This document shows, piece by piece, positions 1-12,094 of a stretch of DNA of 64,000 bases; position 1 is the first letter of the stretch, and every line of letters begins with the position of its first letter. Under the pieces are notes generated by a model that searched no databases, had not been told where the DNA came from, and was given only the letters and a program-made list of their open reading frames with translations. Origin of the DNA: Siphonodentalium dalli (taxonomy: Eukaryota; Mollusca; Scaphopoda; Gadilida; Siphonodentaliidae); the NCBI GenBank assembly GCA_032622095.1, contig CP136069.1, positions 80,992,958-81,056,957 of the forward strand. The letters are read 5' to 3'. The position numbers and the translations under genes were made by a program.

Positions 1-427
1 GATTTATTCAGTATTGTCAGGAATTCCATTTAGTTTTTTGTTTATTCAGACTTATGGGAGAAAGATGATTTCCATTAGTTTTTCTTTTAATTAGATTTTT
101 GATTTGGCCATCACACAATATGTCAACCAGATAATTAAATGTTAATCGGTCATATTTTTAGTGACGTCTATTTGTGCGACCATTTTTGTGATAAAATTTT
201 CACAAAATTACTAAACCTTGTGATATAATGATATTGCTGGTTTTTGAACCCAAATAGTCAGATTGTGCTGTAAAAATACAAGATATAACACATAAAACTA
301 TTTTCAGTCGCCAGAAAAATGGCATGTCCTGTCCCGCTCGCCCCTTGGCCAAGGGCACGGGGTCAGCTGCCCCCCTCCCCCGCTCTGGTATATACGTCAT
401 GTTACACGCATGCGGGCCCCTGTGACA

Positions 428-605
428 CAGCGTTCCCGATAAACCTACTCCCCGATACGGTGTCCTCATAAAACTACTCTCTCACCTATATTTTGGGCCC
501 CCATATACCTACTCTCCCACACGGTGTGCCCGATAAACCTCTGATATGGCGTCCCCATAAAACTAGACTCGCACCCAGGGGCCACATAAACCTGCTCTCC
601 GACAC
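428..605. repeat. Minisatellite inside the satellite monomer
   Basis: Each 0.8-kb unit contains a block of degenerate 25-35-bp subrepeats built on a 'cccataaacctactctcc' theme, often followed by 'acacggtgt'. The coordinates are for the first unit. The number of subrepeats differs between units and accounts for the short third unit. A more diverged version continues at about 8000-8290, beyond the last recognisable monomer. Confidence 0.8.
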
Positions 606-3600
606 ATACTATAATTATGAAAATCCATCCATCGTTTGCTCAGCTAGAGATTGCTAAACACAAAATCTGGTCGACATCTGTGATGGCCAAATCACAAGTC
701 TAATTAAAAGAAAAACTTATGGAATTTCTGACAATGCTGAATATAGGTCGCTTGCAGAAATTGTCAACGATTATTTTGATAAATAAGATAATAAAATTGA
801 AACAACGGTCGCGCTGATTTATTCAGTATTGTCAGGAATTCCATTTAGTTTTTTGTTTATTCAGACTTCTCGGAGAAAGATGATTTCCATTAGTTTTTCT
901 TTTAATTAGATTTTTGATTTGGCCATCACACAATATGTCAACCAGATAATTAAATGTTAATCGGTCATATTTTTAGTGACGTCTATTTGTGCGACCATTT
1001 TTGTGATAAAATTTTCACAAAATTACTAAACCTTGTGATATAATGATATTGCTGGTTTTTGAACCCAAATAGTCAGATTGTGCTGTAAAAATACAAGATA
1101 TAACACATAAAACTATTTTCATTCGCCAGAAAAATGGCATGTCCTGTCCCGCTCGCCCCTTGGCCAAGGGCACGGGGTCAGTTGCCCCCCCCCGCTCTGG
1201 TATATACGTCATGTTACACGCATGTGGGCCCCTGTGACACAGCGTTCCCGATAAACCTACTCCCCGATACGGTGTCCTCATAAAACTACTCTCTCACCTA
1301 TATTTTGGGCCCCCATATATCTACTCTCCCACACGGTGTGTCCGATAAACCTCTGATATGGCGTCCCCATAAAACTACACTCTCACCCAGGGACCACATA
1401 AACCTGCTCTCCGACACATACTATAATTATGAAAATCCATCCATCGTTTGCTCAGCTAGAGATTGCTAAACACAAAATCTGGTCGACATCTGTGATGGCC
1501 AAATCACAAGTCTAATTAAAAGAAAAACTTATGGAATTTCTGACAATGCTGAAAATAGGTCGCTTGCAGAAATTGTCAACGATTATTTTGATAAATAAGA
1601 TAATGAAATTGAAACAACGGTCGCGCTGATTTATTCAGTATTGTCAGGAATTCCATTTAGTTTTTTGTTTATTCAGACTTCTCGGAGAAAGATGATTTCC
1701 ATTAGTTTTTCTTTTAATTAGATTTTTGATTTGGCCATATCACAATATGTCAACCAGATAATTAAATGTTAATCGGTCATATTTTTAGTGACGTCTATTT
1801 GTGCGACCATTTTTGTGATAAACTTTTCACAAAATTACTAAGCCTTGTGATATAATGATATTGCTGGTTTTTGAACCCAAATAGTCAGATTGTGCTGTAA
1901 AAATACAAGATTTAACACACAAAACTATTTTCAGTCGCCAGAAAAATGGCATGTCCTGTCCCGCTCACCCCTTGGCCAAGGGCAGGGGGTCAGCTGCCCC
2001 CCCCACTCTGGTATATACGTCATGTTACACGCATGTGGGCCCCTGTGACACAGCGTTACCGATAAACCCACTCCCGGATACGGTGTCCTCATAAAACTAC
2101 TCTCTCACCTATATTTTGGGTCCACATAAACCTGCTCTTCGACACATACTATAATTATGAAAATCCATCCATCGTTTGCTCAGCTAGAAATTGCTAAGCA
2201 CAAAATCTGGTCGACATCTGTGATGGCCAAATCACAAGTCTAATTAAAAGAAAAACTTATGGAATTTCTGACAATGCTGAATATAGGTCGCTTGCAGAAA
2301 TTGTCAACGATTATTTTGATAAATAAGATAATAAAATTGAAACAACGGTCGCGCTGATTTATTCCGTATTGTCGGGAATTCCATTTAGTTTTTTGTTTAT
2401 TCAGACTTCTCGGAGAAAGATGATTTCCATTAGTTTGTCTTTTAAATAGATTTTTGATTTGGCCATCACACAATATGTCAACCAGATAATTAAATCATAA
2501 TCGGTCATATTTTTAGTGACGTCTATTTGTGCGACCATTTTTATGATAAAATTTTCACAAAATTACTAAACCTTGTGATATAATGATATTGCTGGTTTTT
2601 GAACCCAAATAGTCAGATTGTGCTGTAAAAATACAAGATTTAACACATAAAACTACTTTCAGTCGCCAGAAAAATGGCATGTCCTGTCCCGCTCGCCCCT
2701 TGGCCAAGGGCAGAGGGTCAGCTGCCCCCCCCCCGCTCTGGTATATACGTCATGTTACACGCATGTGGGCCCCTGTGACACAGCGTTCCCGATAAACCTA
2801 TACCCCCCGATACGGTGTCCTCATAAAACTACTCTCTCACCTATATTTTGGGTCCCCATATACCTACTCTCCCACACGGTGTGTCCGATAAACCTCTGAT
2901 ATGGCGTCCCCATAAAACTACACTCTCACTCAGGGGCCACATAAACCTGCTCTCCGACACATATACTATAATTATGAAAGTCCATCCATCGTTTGATCAG
3001 CTAGAGATTGCTAAACACAAAATCTGGTCGACATCTGTGATGGCCAAATCACAAGTCTAATTAAAAGAAAAACTTATGGAATTTCTGCCAATGCTGAATA
3101 TAGGTCGCTTGCAGAAATTGTCAACGATTATTTTGATAAATAAGATAATAAATTGAAAATTGAAACAACGGTCTCGCTGATTTATTCCATATTGTCAGGA
3201 ATTCCATTTAGTTTTTTGTTTATTCAGACTTCTCGGAGAAAGATGATTTCTATTGGTTTTTCTTTTAATTAGATTTTTGATTTGGCCATCACACAATATG
3301 TCAACCAGATAATTAAATCTTAATCGGTCATATTTTTAGTGAAGTCTATTTGTGCGACCATTTTTGTGATAAAATTTTCACAAAATTACTAAACCTTGTG
3401 ATATAATGATATTGCTGGTTTTTGAACCCAAATAGTCATATTGTGCTGTAAAAATACAAGATTTAACACATAAAACTATTTTCAGTCGCCAGAAAAATGG
3501 CATGTCCTGTCCCGCTCGCCCCTTGGCCAAGGGCAGCTGCCCCCCACTCTGGTATATACGTCATGTTACACGCATGTGGGCCCCTGTGACACAGCGTTAC

Positions 3601-5262
3601 CGACAAACCCACTCCCCGATACGGTGTCCTCATAAAACTACTCTCTCACCTATATTTTGGGTCCCCATATACCTACTCTCCCACATGGTGTGCCCGATAA
3701 ACCTCTGATATGGCGTCCCCATAAAACTACACTCTCACTCAGGGGCCACATACACCTGCTCTCCGACACATACTATAATTATGAAAATCGATCCATCCAT
3801 CGTTTGCTCAGCTGGAGATTGCTAAACACAAAATTCCCTCCCCAAAATCTGGTCGACATCTGTGATGGCCAAATCACAAGTCTAATTAAAAGAAAAACTT
3901 ATGGAATTTCTGCCAATGCTGAATATAGGTCGCTTGCAGAAATTGTCAACGATTATTTTGATAAATAAGATAATAAATTGAAAATTGAAACAATGGTCGC
4001 GCTGATTTATTCCGTATTGTCAGGAATTCCATATAGTTTTTTGTTTATTCAGACTTCTTGGAGAAAGATGATTTCCTTTGGTTTTTCTTTTAATTAGATT
4101 TTTGATTTGGCCATCACACAATATATGTCAACCAGATAATTAAATCTTAATCGGTCATATTTTTTGTGACGTCTATTTGTGCGACCATTTGTGTTATAAA
4201 ATTTTCACAAAATTACTAAACCTTGTGATATAATGATATTGCTGGTTTTTGAACCCAAATAGTCAGATTGTGCTGTAAAAATACAAGATTTAACACATAA
4301 AACTATTTTCAGTCGCCAGAAAAATGGCATGTCCTGTCCCGCTCGCCCCTTGGCCAAGGGCAGGGGGGTCGGTTGCCCCCCCCCCCCGCTCTGGTATATA
4401 CGTCATGTTAATCGCATGTGGGCCCATGTGACACAGCGTTCCCGATAAACCTACTCCCCGATACGGTGTCCTCATAAAACTACTGCCTTACCTATATTTT
4501 GGGCCCCCATATACCTACTCTCCCACACGGTGTGCCCGATAAACCTCTGATATGGCGTCCCCATAAAACTACACTCTCACCCAGGGGCCACATAAACCTG
4601 CTCTCCGACACATACTATAATTATGAAAATCCATCCATCGTTTGCTCAGCTAGAGATTGCTAAACACAAAATCTGGTCGACATCTGTGATGGTCAAATCA
4701 CAAGTCTAATTAAAAGAAAAACTTATGGAATTTCTGAAAATGCTGAATATAGGTCGCTTGCAGAAATTGTCAACGATTATTTTGATAAATAAGATAATAA
4801 AATTGAAACAACGGTCGCGCTGATTTATTCAGTATTGTCAGGAATTCCATTTCGTTTTTTGTTTATTCAGACTTCTCGGAGAAAGATGATTTCCATGCAC
4901 TGCAAATAAGAGTGTTCAGATTTGAACGCGTTCAGTCCCGGATGTGTTCAGTTACTGAACAGTAAGTGTTCAATTTTGAACGTATATGTTCAGAAAACTC
5001 ATTTATTAACGGTAGTGTTCAAACCTGCATGGACGTCGATCCGCTTGTGTTAGTATACTTAGTTACTTCATATATATATATCGCATATGCTTACGGGATT
5101 AATGAATACTCGTATGTGAAAATGATGTCTTGTGACTTCTATTTTGAACAATTGTGAAACTAAATGCGGATGCGCTGGTCTATTTTGCTTCACGATGAGT
5201 TTTGTTTTGTTTTGAACATTTTCCAGATCGGTAGAAAACACATCAGGGACGTGGTGGCGACA

Positions 5263-5288
5263 CGGGGGGGGGGGGGGGGGAGGGGGGT
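5263..5288. repeat. Poly-G tract
   Basis: A run of about 18 G bases followed by a further G-rich stretch, inside the transposon. It is a simple repeat. Confidence 0.9.
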
Positions 5289-5825
5289 AGTTGTAAATTG
5301 CAAATCCGGGATATAAAATTACACCCCTCCCCAAATGGAAATTAACCCATTTAGTCAAATCCGCATCACATATCCATGAATATATATAGTGTTCATATAT
5401 TGATCGATGCCGATACTTTTTATGTTGCCGGTTCATCACTTGTGTAGAAAATCACGATATAATACGATCCCACGCTATTTTGTGTTACAGTAATTTCAGT
5501 ATTGAACACTGCCGTTCAGTCCGTGTTCGATTCTCTTGAACATATGTGTTCAATGTGAGACCACGGGCATGGTCATTAATCATTCGCGCATAACTAATGG
5601 CATGTGATCCCACTGGACTGTCTGCATTGAGTTCTCTTTACAAAATAGCATGTAGCGTCGTCTTTTGAAACATGATATCGTTCCACGCAACTGGCATTAA
5701 TTAATTTCGGTTTGAATATCTGTGCAGTTTAATGTATATGGATGGATAAAGCCTTCACATTGATGGAACCAAGTCAGTTGCGCCATTCTTTGGCGTTAGA
5801 TTAAAGGTTCGAAACATAGTTGGTA

Positions 5826-6713
5826 TTTATAGGGTCTTTACTGACAGGAGACAAGGACAAGTTTATCAATACAGCCTGCACTCTGCATGGTAAGTACCGG
5901 TATATGTAATCCAATGTATCATCATCATAATTGTCAGCATATGTGTTTATGTATATATCTAAAAACATGCAAAGTTAAAATTTTGACAATTCAGTTGAGG
6001 ACATTAGTTGGACATTTCGCACCCAATTGTGGTTGAAATTGTTCTAATTTTTTTTGTTTGATATTCCGTCCAGTTATTAGTGGGGAATATGCTGATATCT
6101 GTTGATTTTTTTTATAATAAGTGAGTGTCTCATTCATGCAGGCACTGTTTAAAACTTATGTGATACTTTGTCATAAGCATTCCCACGGTTAATTTTCTCG
6201 CAAAAACAAAACAAAAACACTTGAGGTCATTGGGGAATATTCGGTGTCACATTTTATTATATTAGTAGATCTCCAATAAAAATATATTGATGTGCCAGTT
6301 ATGCGTACATGGATCATTGCTAAATAGACCAATACATTTTCTAAACTAGTAAAGTGTGCTGTTCCACCGTTTTAATTGGTGATGTTAGCGTGTGGCCAAA
6401 CACTGTTTTATAATTTCGGAAGCGGTGTTGACTGGTGTCTTTGAATTGGTACGGTATTAATATCAGGATATCATAATATGACTGTAAAGCCGGAAACTCT
6501 GAAAAAACTGCTGGGTGGTAAGATCGCATCCTAATAGCATCCAGAATTGGAAAACTAATATTCTAATATATTAAATTATTCTTTCTTTCAGGAGCTGCAT
6601 ATAGAGCATCGATCGAATATCTGCGGAAACTTTGGGCACAACATATACGGATGCTACAAACTACTCACGATGGGTGTAGCTGAACTACCAGAAATTATGT
6701 GACCGCAGAAATG
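5826..6713 (+). other. Possible spliced cargo transcript inside the transposon
   Basis: A strong donor (catg|gtaagt, at 5889/5890) is followed by a strong acceptor (ctttctttcag|gag, at 6591/6592). Joining them creates ATG-GAG at the junction and a short open frame that runs to a stop at about 6700. The product would be only about 37 residues and I recognise no domain. It may be a captured host fragment, a remnant of an internal gene or coincidence. Confidence 0.2.
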
Positions 6714-8473
6714 TCTATTGCTATTAGCTAGGACCGTCAACAAATTCTAGTGACTGTTAAGCCATTACTGCATGGTGTCAGCTGGTACCAAAAATCGAGA
6801 AAGTTCAACAGGAACCGGAGCAGAAATACATCGCACATTCAATGTTAAAAGATTTGTGGACTAATGTGTGTGACTAATTCCGATAGTTCAAAGAATGATA
6901 AACCTCACGTCTAGCCTTACCTAAAACACGGCAACTGTGATGCACCGTCCGAGATATAAGGTTGACAGTTTGTTATTAATTCAGTGGTTGAAGGATATTC
7001 CAGATGTTCAGGATGTTTATTCGGCCAAATGGATTTTGTGCGAAATTAATACTGTTGCTAATGCTGACCAACACGGCATGGATGTTTTTGGATACGGATT
7101 ATTCAAGTAAACGCATAGACTGTTGTGCCATTGATTCATCAGTTTATCAGTCTTATTAAATGTTATTTACCTATATAATACTCACATTTTAATTAGGTTG
7201 AATGACCTTATTCCCCAACAATTACATCAGCATTTCATAAAATATACATGCTTCTGTATGGAACGGTTGCATTATATTTAAGTTATTAGCGATAGCTTCA
7301 GCTTGTTCTCAGTAATCATGCATTAATAACCACAAAGGTATTGGGCCAGTTAATTTGTATTAGATGTACACAGGAGAAGAATGGCACGAAGACTGTTAAA
7401 GTGTGACTACAGACTGTTTACAATTTCTCACCCATTTTATAATGAATTTGATCTCGCGTTTATCATTTAAATTTAGTTCTTTTGTGAACACATGTGTTCA
7501 GATTTTGTTGTTTGAACACATATAAGTGTTCAAAAGCTGTTGCAGTGTTCGGAACACATCAAGCGTTCACATATTTCGAACACTGATGTTCAAAATCTGA
7601 ACATAATGTGTTCAAAACTGAACGCTTATATGCATTCATAAATTGAACACATCCATTCAATTCATTGAACACATGCGTTCAAATCTGAACACCGGGGACC
7701 GTTCGGAGTAATTGAACACATCTGTTCTAAACTGAACACTGAACAGTGTTCATTATCTGTTGCATTTTTGGCGTTCAAATTTGAACACTTTTATTTACAG
7801 TGCATTAGTTTGTCTTTTAATTAGATTTTTGATTTGGCCATCACACAACTAGTCAAAAATACAAGATTTAACACATAAAACTATTTTCAGTCACCAGAAA
7901 AATGGCGTGTCCTGTCCCGCTCGCCCCTTGACCAAGGGCAGGGGGTCAGCTGCCCCCCGCTCTGCCCCCATTCTTCCGGCGCCTCAGAACCTACTGGCCC
8001 TCACATGGCCCGATAAACCTGCTAAACACGCTTAACACGACGGACAGCATATATTATATAGACAGAGTGTACAGAGTGTACTAGGCCTATCACAATCAGT
8101 GATCAGTCCCATAAAACGATTATCTTCTGGCCCATAAACCCTACTCTCATAATCACGTCCCCATATATATAGTTTTCCAGTCCCACAAACCTGCTCTCTG
8201 AAAATCAGGTCCCCATATAAGGAATGTCTCTCTGGCCCATAAACCATATCTTCCCCGAATGTTGTTCCCATAAACCTGTATCTCATTCGTGGATATGATT
8301 CAAGATTATTCTGGTTGCGTGGAGAGAGTTCATATTCTGAAAAGGGCTACCGATAGACAGTGCGTCGGGGCATTACTATTAATTTGGCACGTGCTTCTAA
8401 CGCCACTGGAAAGTAGTGTCCCCACATCACTGTTTCAGGACCGGTTGGCACATAAACCACCAAACACTCTCCA

Positions 8474-8517
8474 GAGAGAGAGAGAGAGAGAGAGAGAGCG
8501 CGCGCGCACGAGAGAGA
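8474..8517. repeat. (GA)n/(GC)n microsatellite
   Basis: Alternating AG dinucleotides pass into a short GC run and back to AG. The apparent Arg/Glu-rich peptides on either strand here are artefacts of the simple repeat. Confidence 0.9.
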
Positions 8518-8674
8518 TTTTTTATTCATTCATGCATATCAATGAAGATGATAAATACATATGGATACATAATTATGGAATTATTTTCAGAAGAGAGATA
8601 CTACATGCATATATATGATCAATTAATATCAAAACACTAACTTTCTTTTTATTCAGTAGAGTAGTGTCGTGTAT

Positions 8675-8745
8675 GACATTCCATGTGGGACATTCCATGT
8701 ATAGGACCATCCATGTGGGACATTCCATGTAGAACATGGAAAGTA
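8675..8745. repeat. Short minisatellite, 'gacattccatgt' theme
   Basis: Four imperfect copies of a unit containing 'ggacattccatgt' lie in direct order. Confidence 0.8.
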
Positions 8746-8789
8746 CCTTTTTCGTTATCATTATCGTTTTGTCTAAAACACGAGTTGGA

Positions 8790-9110
8790 TATCGAGTTGT
8801 TGAAGGATTGAGGTACATACATATCAAAAGAAAACTAACCCGGCTATTTTCTGAATGAAACAGAGATTTCCGGTCTCAACAGAACTTGTACTGTTGTCAT
8901 GGACATCTCATAGAATCCACAGTGTTCACGTTCCACGTTCCACGTTCCACTTCTTTTGATATACCTCAACGTTATTATGTGGACGTTCAACAACTCGATC
9001 GCCTCAATCTATGATCCAGTTGGAGATGCGAACAAACCATGATAGTTTTACAAAAAGCGATAAAAACACGCGCTATATATATTTCCAATCCAACTTTTCT
9101 GAATTAAACA
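8790..9110 (-). pseudogene. Decayed relic of the lectin terminal exon and flanks
   Basis: Bases 8885-8945 closely match 15910-15970, just downstream of the stop codon of the lectin gene in this window. Bases 9011-9080 match 16219-16287, which covers that gene's last splice acceptor and the first bases of its last exon. The roughly 230 coding bases between these two blocks are missing. An inverted duplication (about 8790-8832 against 8958-9000) and a direct repeat of about 30 bp (near 8850 and 9092) show further rearrangement. It therefore appears to be a partial duplicate of the terminal exon whose coding part has been lost. No function is expected. Confidence 0.55.
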
Positions 9111-10119
9111 GAGATTTCCGGGCTTGACAATTGAATGCTGCTTGGCAAATCCAGCTATCCATTTACATATACAGATGCACCCCGTGGTATAGTATATTTT
9201 AAACACAATAATTATATACATTGTATATATAGTTCATCCATTTTAACTTTACTCGGATGTCAATTACTCAAAACAATAAAGGCCCAATGAGTTTTCAAAT
9301 GGTCCGAAAACTATTGAGAATGGCCAAATAGTTGGCACAATGATTTGTGGTCCAGCGCAAGTGCTATTCTTAGTGGATGTTAACTTCTTTGTTCGACTTA
9401 AATGTCACAAGTGTTGTGTTGTCCAGATGATAACATGAGCAATGTTAAGAATTAATAGATATTTAGTGGATAGTTTACATTTGAGTATATATACGCGGGT
9501 CAATCACATTTTCCCAGAATTTGACTTCGTTTAACTAAAACAAAAAAGCAAACGCCCTAATACACCCACCTTGTTCGGGGGACACGATGACGGTCAGCGA
9601 CCTGTTATTAAGTTTAGTAACTGTTCTGATTTAATGACATTTGGTCGGCATATAATTGTCTGCTTGCTTAGCTTCGTTCTTAAATTAGGCCGATATTCAC
9701 ATCTGAATATAGAACTTGAAACGTATAGCCTATTTCTGAGTTGCATATATAAGAAGGTACAATGTCTGTCCGAATATTCGACTTGTCTCCAGTTCTATCG
9801 ACAGATGTGATTTATCGTCCTGAACCGAAACAGACCATTTAGTCGGATTCCTTATGTCATTTTGCATTTTTGGTTTGTTAAAAGCGATCTGAAAACGGAT
9901 TATGTATGCCTAGTAGGTGTGTTTTCAGGATTCACTTGTTTCCATTCTTGAATTTTGGCGGGTCGGCCTAAATCGGGGTCAACATAATTTAGAGAGCGTT
10001 TCGTATTTACAGAAAACGATAGATGGTGCCAGCTGGCGTATGGTGATCGGTGCGATTTGAAACTTCTCCAAACTACTAGATATGACCGTTACATGTTTTT
10101 TTGAAAATTTTGATGTGAT
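9111..10119. other. Intergenic, nothing recognised
   Basis: A+T-rich sequence with scattered stops in all frames. I see no repeat structure or gene beyond short random reading frames. Confidence 0.5.
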
Positions 10120-10310
10120 CGGTGATTCTTGTTGGCTACAGTTGTGATCAAAATTTAACACTGAGCCCTATGGAGATTCTAGTACTTTGGATAAAAAAAA
10201 TACTAAGTATGAAACACAGACGTAGTTTTAAAAAGAATGGATGTGATCAGATGATTCTTGCTAGGTACAATTGCGATCACAATTTAACACTTAACCCTAT
10301 GGAGAATTTC
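10114..10310. repeat. Tandem duplication, about 125-bp period
   Basis: A block starting 'gatgtgatc' and running through 'aatttaacac' and 'ccctatggag' occurs twice, near 10114 and 10240, with roughly 80% identity by eye. Confidence 0.7.
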
Positions 10311-10683
10311 GTGTTATGCTCAAACGTTGATTGTAATATCACTTATTGGCAATCGTGCGCAACTATATATGTAGATTAACACTCGTGTTTGACCCACTGT
10401 AGCTATCCGTGATTTAATAGATGCAATATATGATATAATTGTGCCTCAAGATACAGTAATTGGCAAAAGTAAGTGTCGAATGGTTTTGTAATTTCGATAA
10501 TATGCAGCCTGTTGAATCAAACGAAAATAATCACAACAAGACTGTTCACGATGTGATTACATATTATATTATCATCGGAGTCTATCCCACATGCACTGAG
10601 AGAATCTGTGTTTTCGCAGGATTTGTGCTACTGATAAATGGACATTTTGGTGCAGCTGAGATCTTTACTATAGCGGTATAGGC

Positions 10684-10881
10684 TTAGCTTTCACACTTCC
10701 CACGCCAGTTACATTTGGCCAACTTCTGTACAGCGACTGAAACCCAACATTCACCATCAATATTCTGACCACAGTTAATATCCACGCTTAGTGTATAGCT
10801 GTGAAAATCAAGTAAATTCGAATTTCCACTAAAGTAGAGCTTAATGAGTAAAATAGATATCAACCATATTTGCACTTTCAT
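10684..10881 (-). CDS. Possible small secreted cysteine-containing peptide (65 aa)
   Basis: The ORF starts at an ATG (10881) and ends at a TAA. Its first 19 or so residues have a basic start (MKVQ) and a hydrophobic core rich in I and L, like a secretion signal. The remaining 45 residues contain four cysteines spaced C-x7-C-x11-C-x5-C, which could form two disulfides. There is no intron in the frame. I do not recognise a family and assign no function. Against it: the ORF is short, I found no promoter or nearby AATAAA, and an ORF of this size is not rare by chance. The signal-plus-cysteine layout is what makes it worth recording. Confidence 0.3.
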   Translation of the reverse strand: MKVQIWLISILLIKLYFSGNSNLLDFHSYTLSVDINCGQNIDGECWVSVAVQKLAKCNWRGKCES

Positions 10882-11400
10882 GCAAATTCCGAGTAGGTGC
10901 TTAGTAACCGTTACTAAGGAGCTATCGGGACCGGTGGCAAAGTGTCCCGATCTTATAATGAGCAGTGGCCTATGCAGAGCATGGCTGCATAGTTTTAGAC
11001 ATACGTGTGCCCAACTTTGAACAAAACCAGCACCATGTAATTAGACACTGACTAAATTAAGGCAATACGAATGAATGATTAGTACACCATTGTGGCATTT
11101 GCTTAGCAACCGTTGCTAACCTTAAATAAGACATATGGTTCACTTTGACGGCCAGGTATATCTCAAATTTCACATTTGGGTAACTGCATCGGAAACACAA
11201 ACGTTGAATTACGACCCTATCAGCTACAATTGCAATTTCCAGTGAATTCCAGGTAATTTCCTAGACTAAGTTTCTCGATCTTATAATGATCAATGGCCCA
11301 TGGGGCACTAACATGTACAGTTTCATACCTGTGTCATCATTTGAACATAACCAATACCATCCGACTATAGACACTATCTAATTTATGGGAAAATACCACG
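10882..11400. repeat. Degenerate direct duplication, about 350-bp period
   Basis: The landmarks 'cgatcttataatga', 'tggccyatg', 'gaacawaaccar' and 'agacact' appear in the same order near 10945-11060 and 11275-11380. The copies have diverged considerably. Confidence 0.6.
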
Positions 11401-12094
11401 GCCCAGAGTGTTGATCGGTTCAAAGCCATGCAAGTATATTATTGGGGGGGGGACCATCCATTAAGCCTAAGTCGATGGTTTGTTCACAACAGATGGAGTC
11501 ATGATACATTATGAAGGATGATGGAAGGGTCCCCTCAGCTATGTTCTTCGACACAGTATTGTCCCCGCACTGTCACTTGCATCTTAATGTGTTGTACTAT
11601 ATATAAGACCAAGGACATAATGCACATATATATCTTCTTATAAATAAATTATCTCTTAGAAAGTGTCCAGAGATGTCTTGCCTATTTATACTGACAATTT
11701 ATTTTTATTCTTGTGGCAAAGGATTTGAGGGAGTGATTTGTTATGTTGACTAAGGTGTTAATTTAGTATGTGAAACATGTATCCCGGGGGATGTATATCG
11801 AGTGGACGGAGAAAGTGTTTTCTTTATCATCAGATGAACATAATTTAAACTCCCAATTTTGATAAACCCGACCAGGAATTATAGAACAACCATCTATATA
11901 TACCCAGCAATATTTAGCAATACATATGGACATGATAACATTGTTTAACATTTTTAAACAATACCACCCTATCCACATTAATGGCTAAACATATCATTGG
12001 CATAGATGAGTTGTTGTAGTTGTTACATTGATGCTGGTCGGGTTTCTCCATATTTAATACTAAAACAGAATGATCCATAAGCTACGGTGGATGG
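11401..12094. other. Intergenic, nothing recognised
   Basis: A+T-rich sequence containing a short G run near 11444-11452. No gene or repeat unit was identified. Confidence 0.45.

Larger units (their letters stand above)
4897..7803. mobile_element. 2.9-kb DNA transposon with subterminal repeats, CACTA-like ends
   Basis: The element lies inside satellite unit seven: the sequence on either side rejoins to restore an uninterrupted monomer, so both ends are well fixed. The termini are inverted repeats of about 33 bp, starting GCACTGCAAATAA on the left and its near-complement at the right. An AT dinucleotide flanks both ends and may be the target duplication. About 100 bp at the left end, a block near 5500-5560 and about 320 bp at the right end are filled with short inverted motifs of the form gttca...tgaac. 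Terminal CACTG plus subterminal repeats recalls CACTA/EnSpm elements, but no transposase reading frame is visible. I therefore call it non-autonomous, and the superfamily is uncertain. Confidence 0.75.
1..8022. repeat. Tandem satellite array, about 0.8-kb monomer
   Basis: The same sequence begins at about 1, 816, 1628, 2356, 3179, 4004 and 4822, giving periods of about 815, 812, 728, 823, 825 and 818 bp. The third unit is short because it lacks about 80 bp of its internal minisatellite. Units are nearly identical apart from scattered substitutions and variable poly-C runs. The seventh unit is interrupted at 4896 by a transposon and resumes at 7805, after which it is truncated and more diverged. 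The array is open at the left edge, so its full length is unknown. Short minus-strand reading frames recur in each unit but are disrupted differently from unit to unit, so I regard the array as noncoding. Confidence 0.95.

Noticed and set aside
200-469. Minus-strand frame of 89 codons repeated at 1015-1281 and 4290-4475
   Set aside because: It lies in the satellite monomer, spans a variable poly-C run and changes length between units; no coding constraint is visible.
5801-5825. tRNA-like 'ggttcga' string
   Set aside because: No matching acceptor stem, anticodon arm or A box could be built around it.
8289-8640. Overlapping Arg/Glu-rich frames on both strands
   Set aside because: They are generated by the (GA)n/(GC)n simple repeat.
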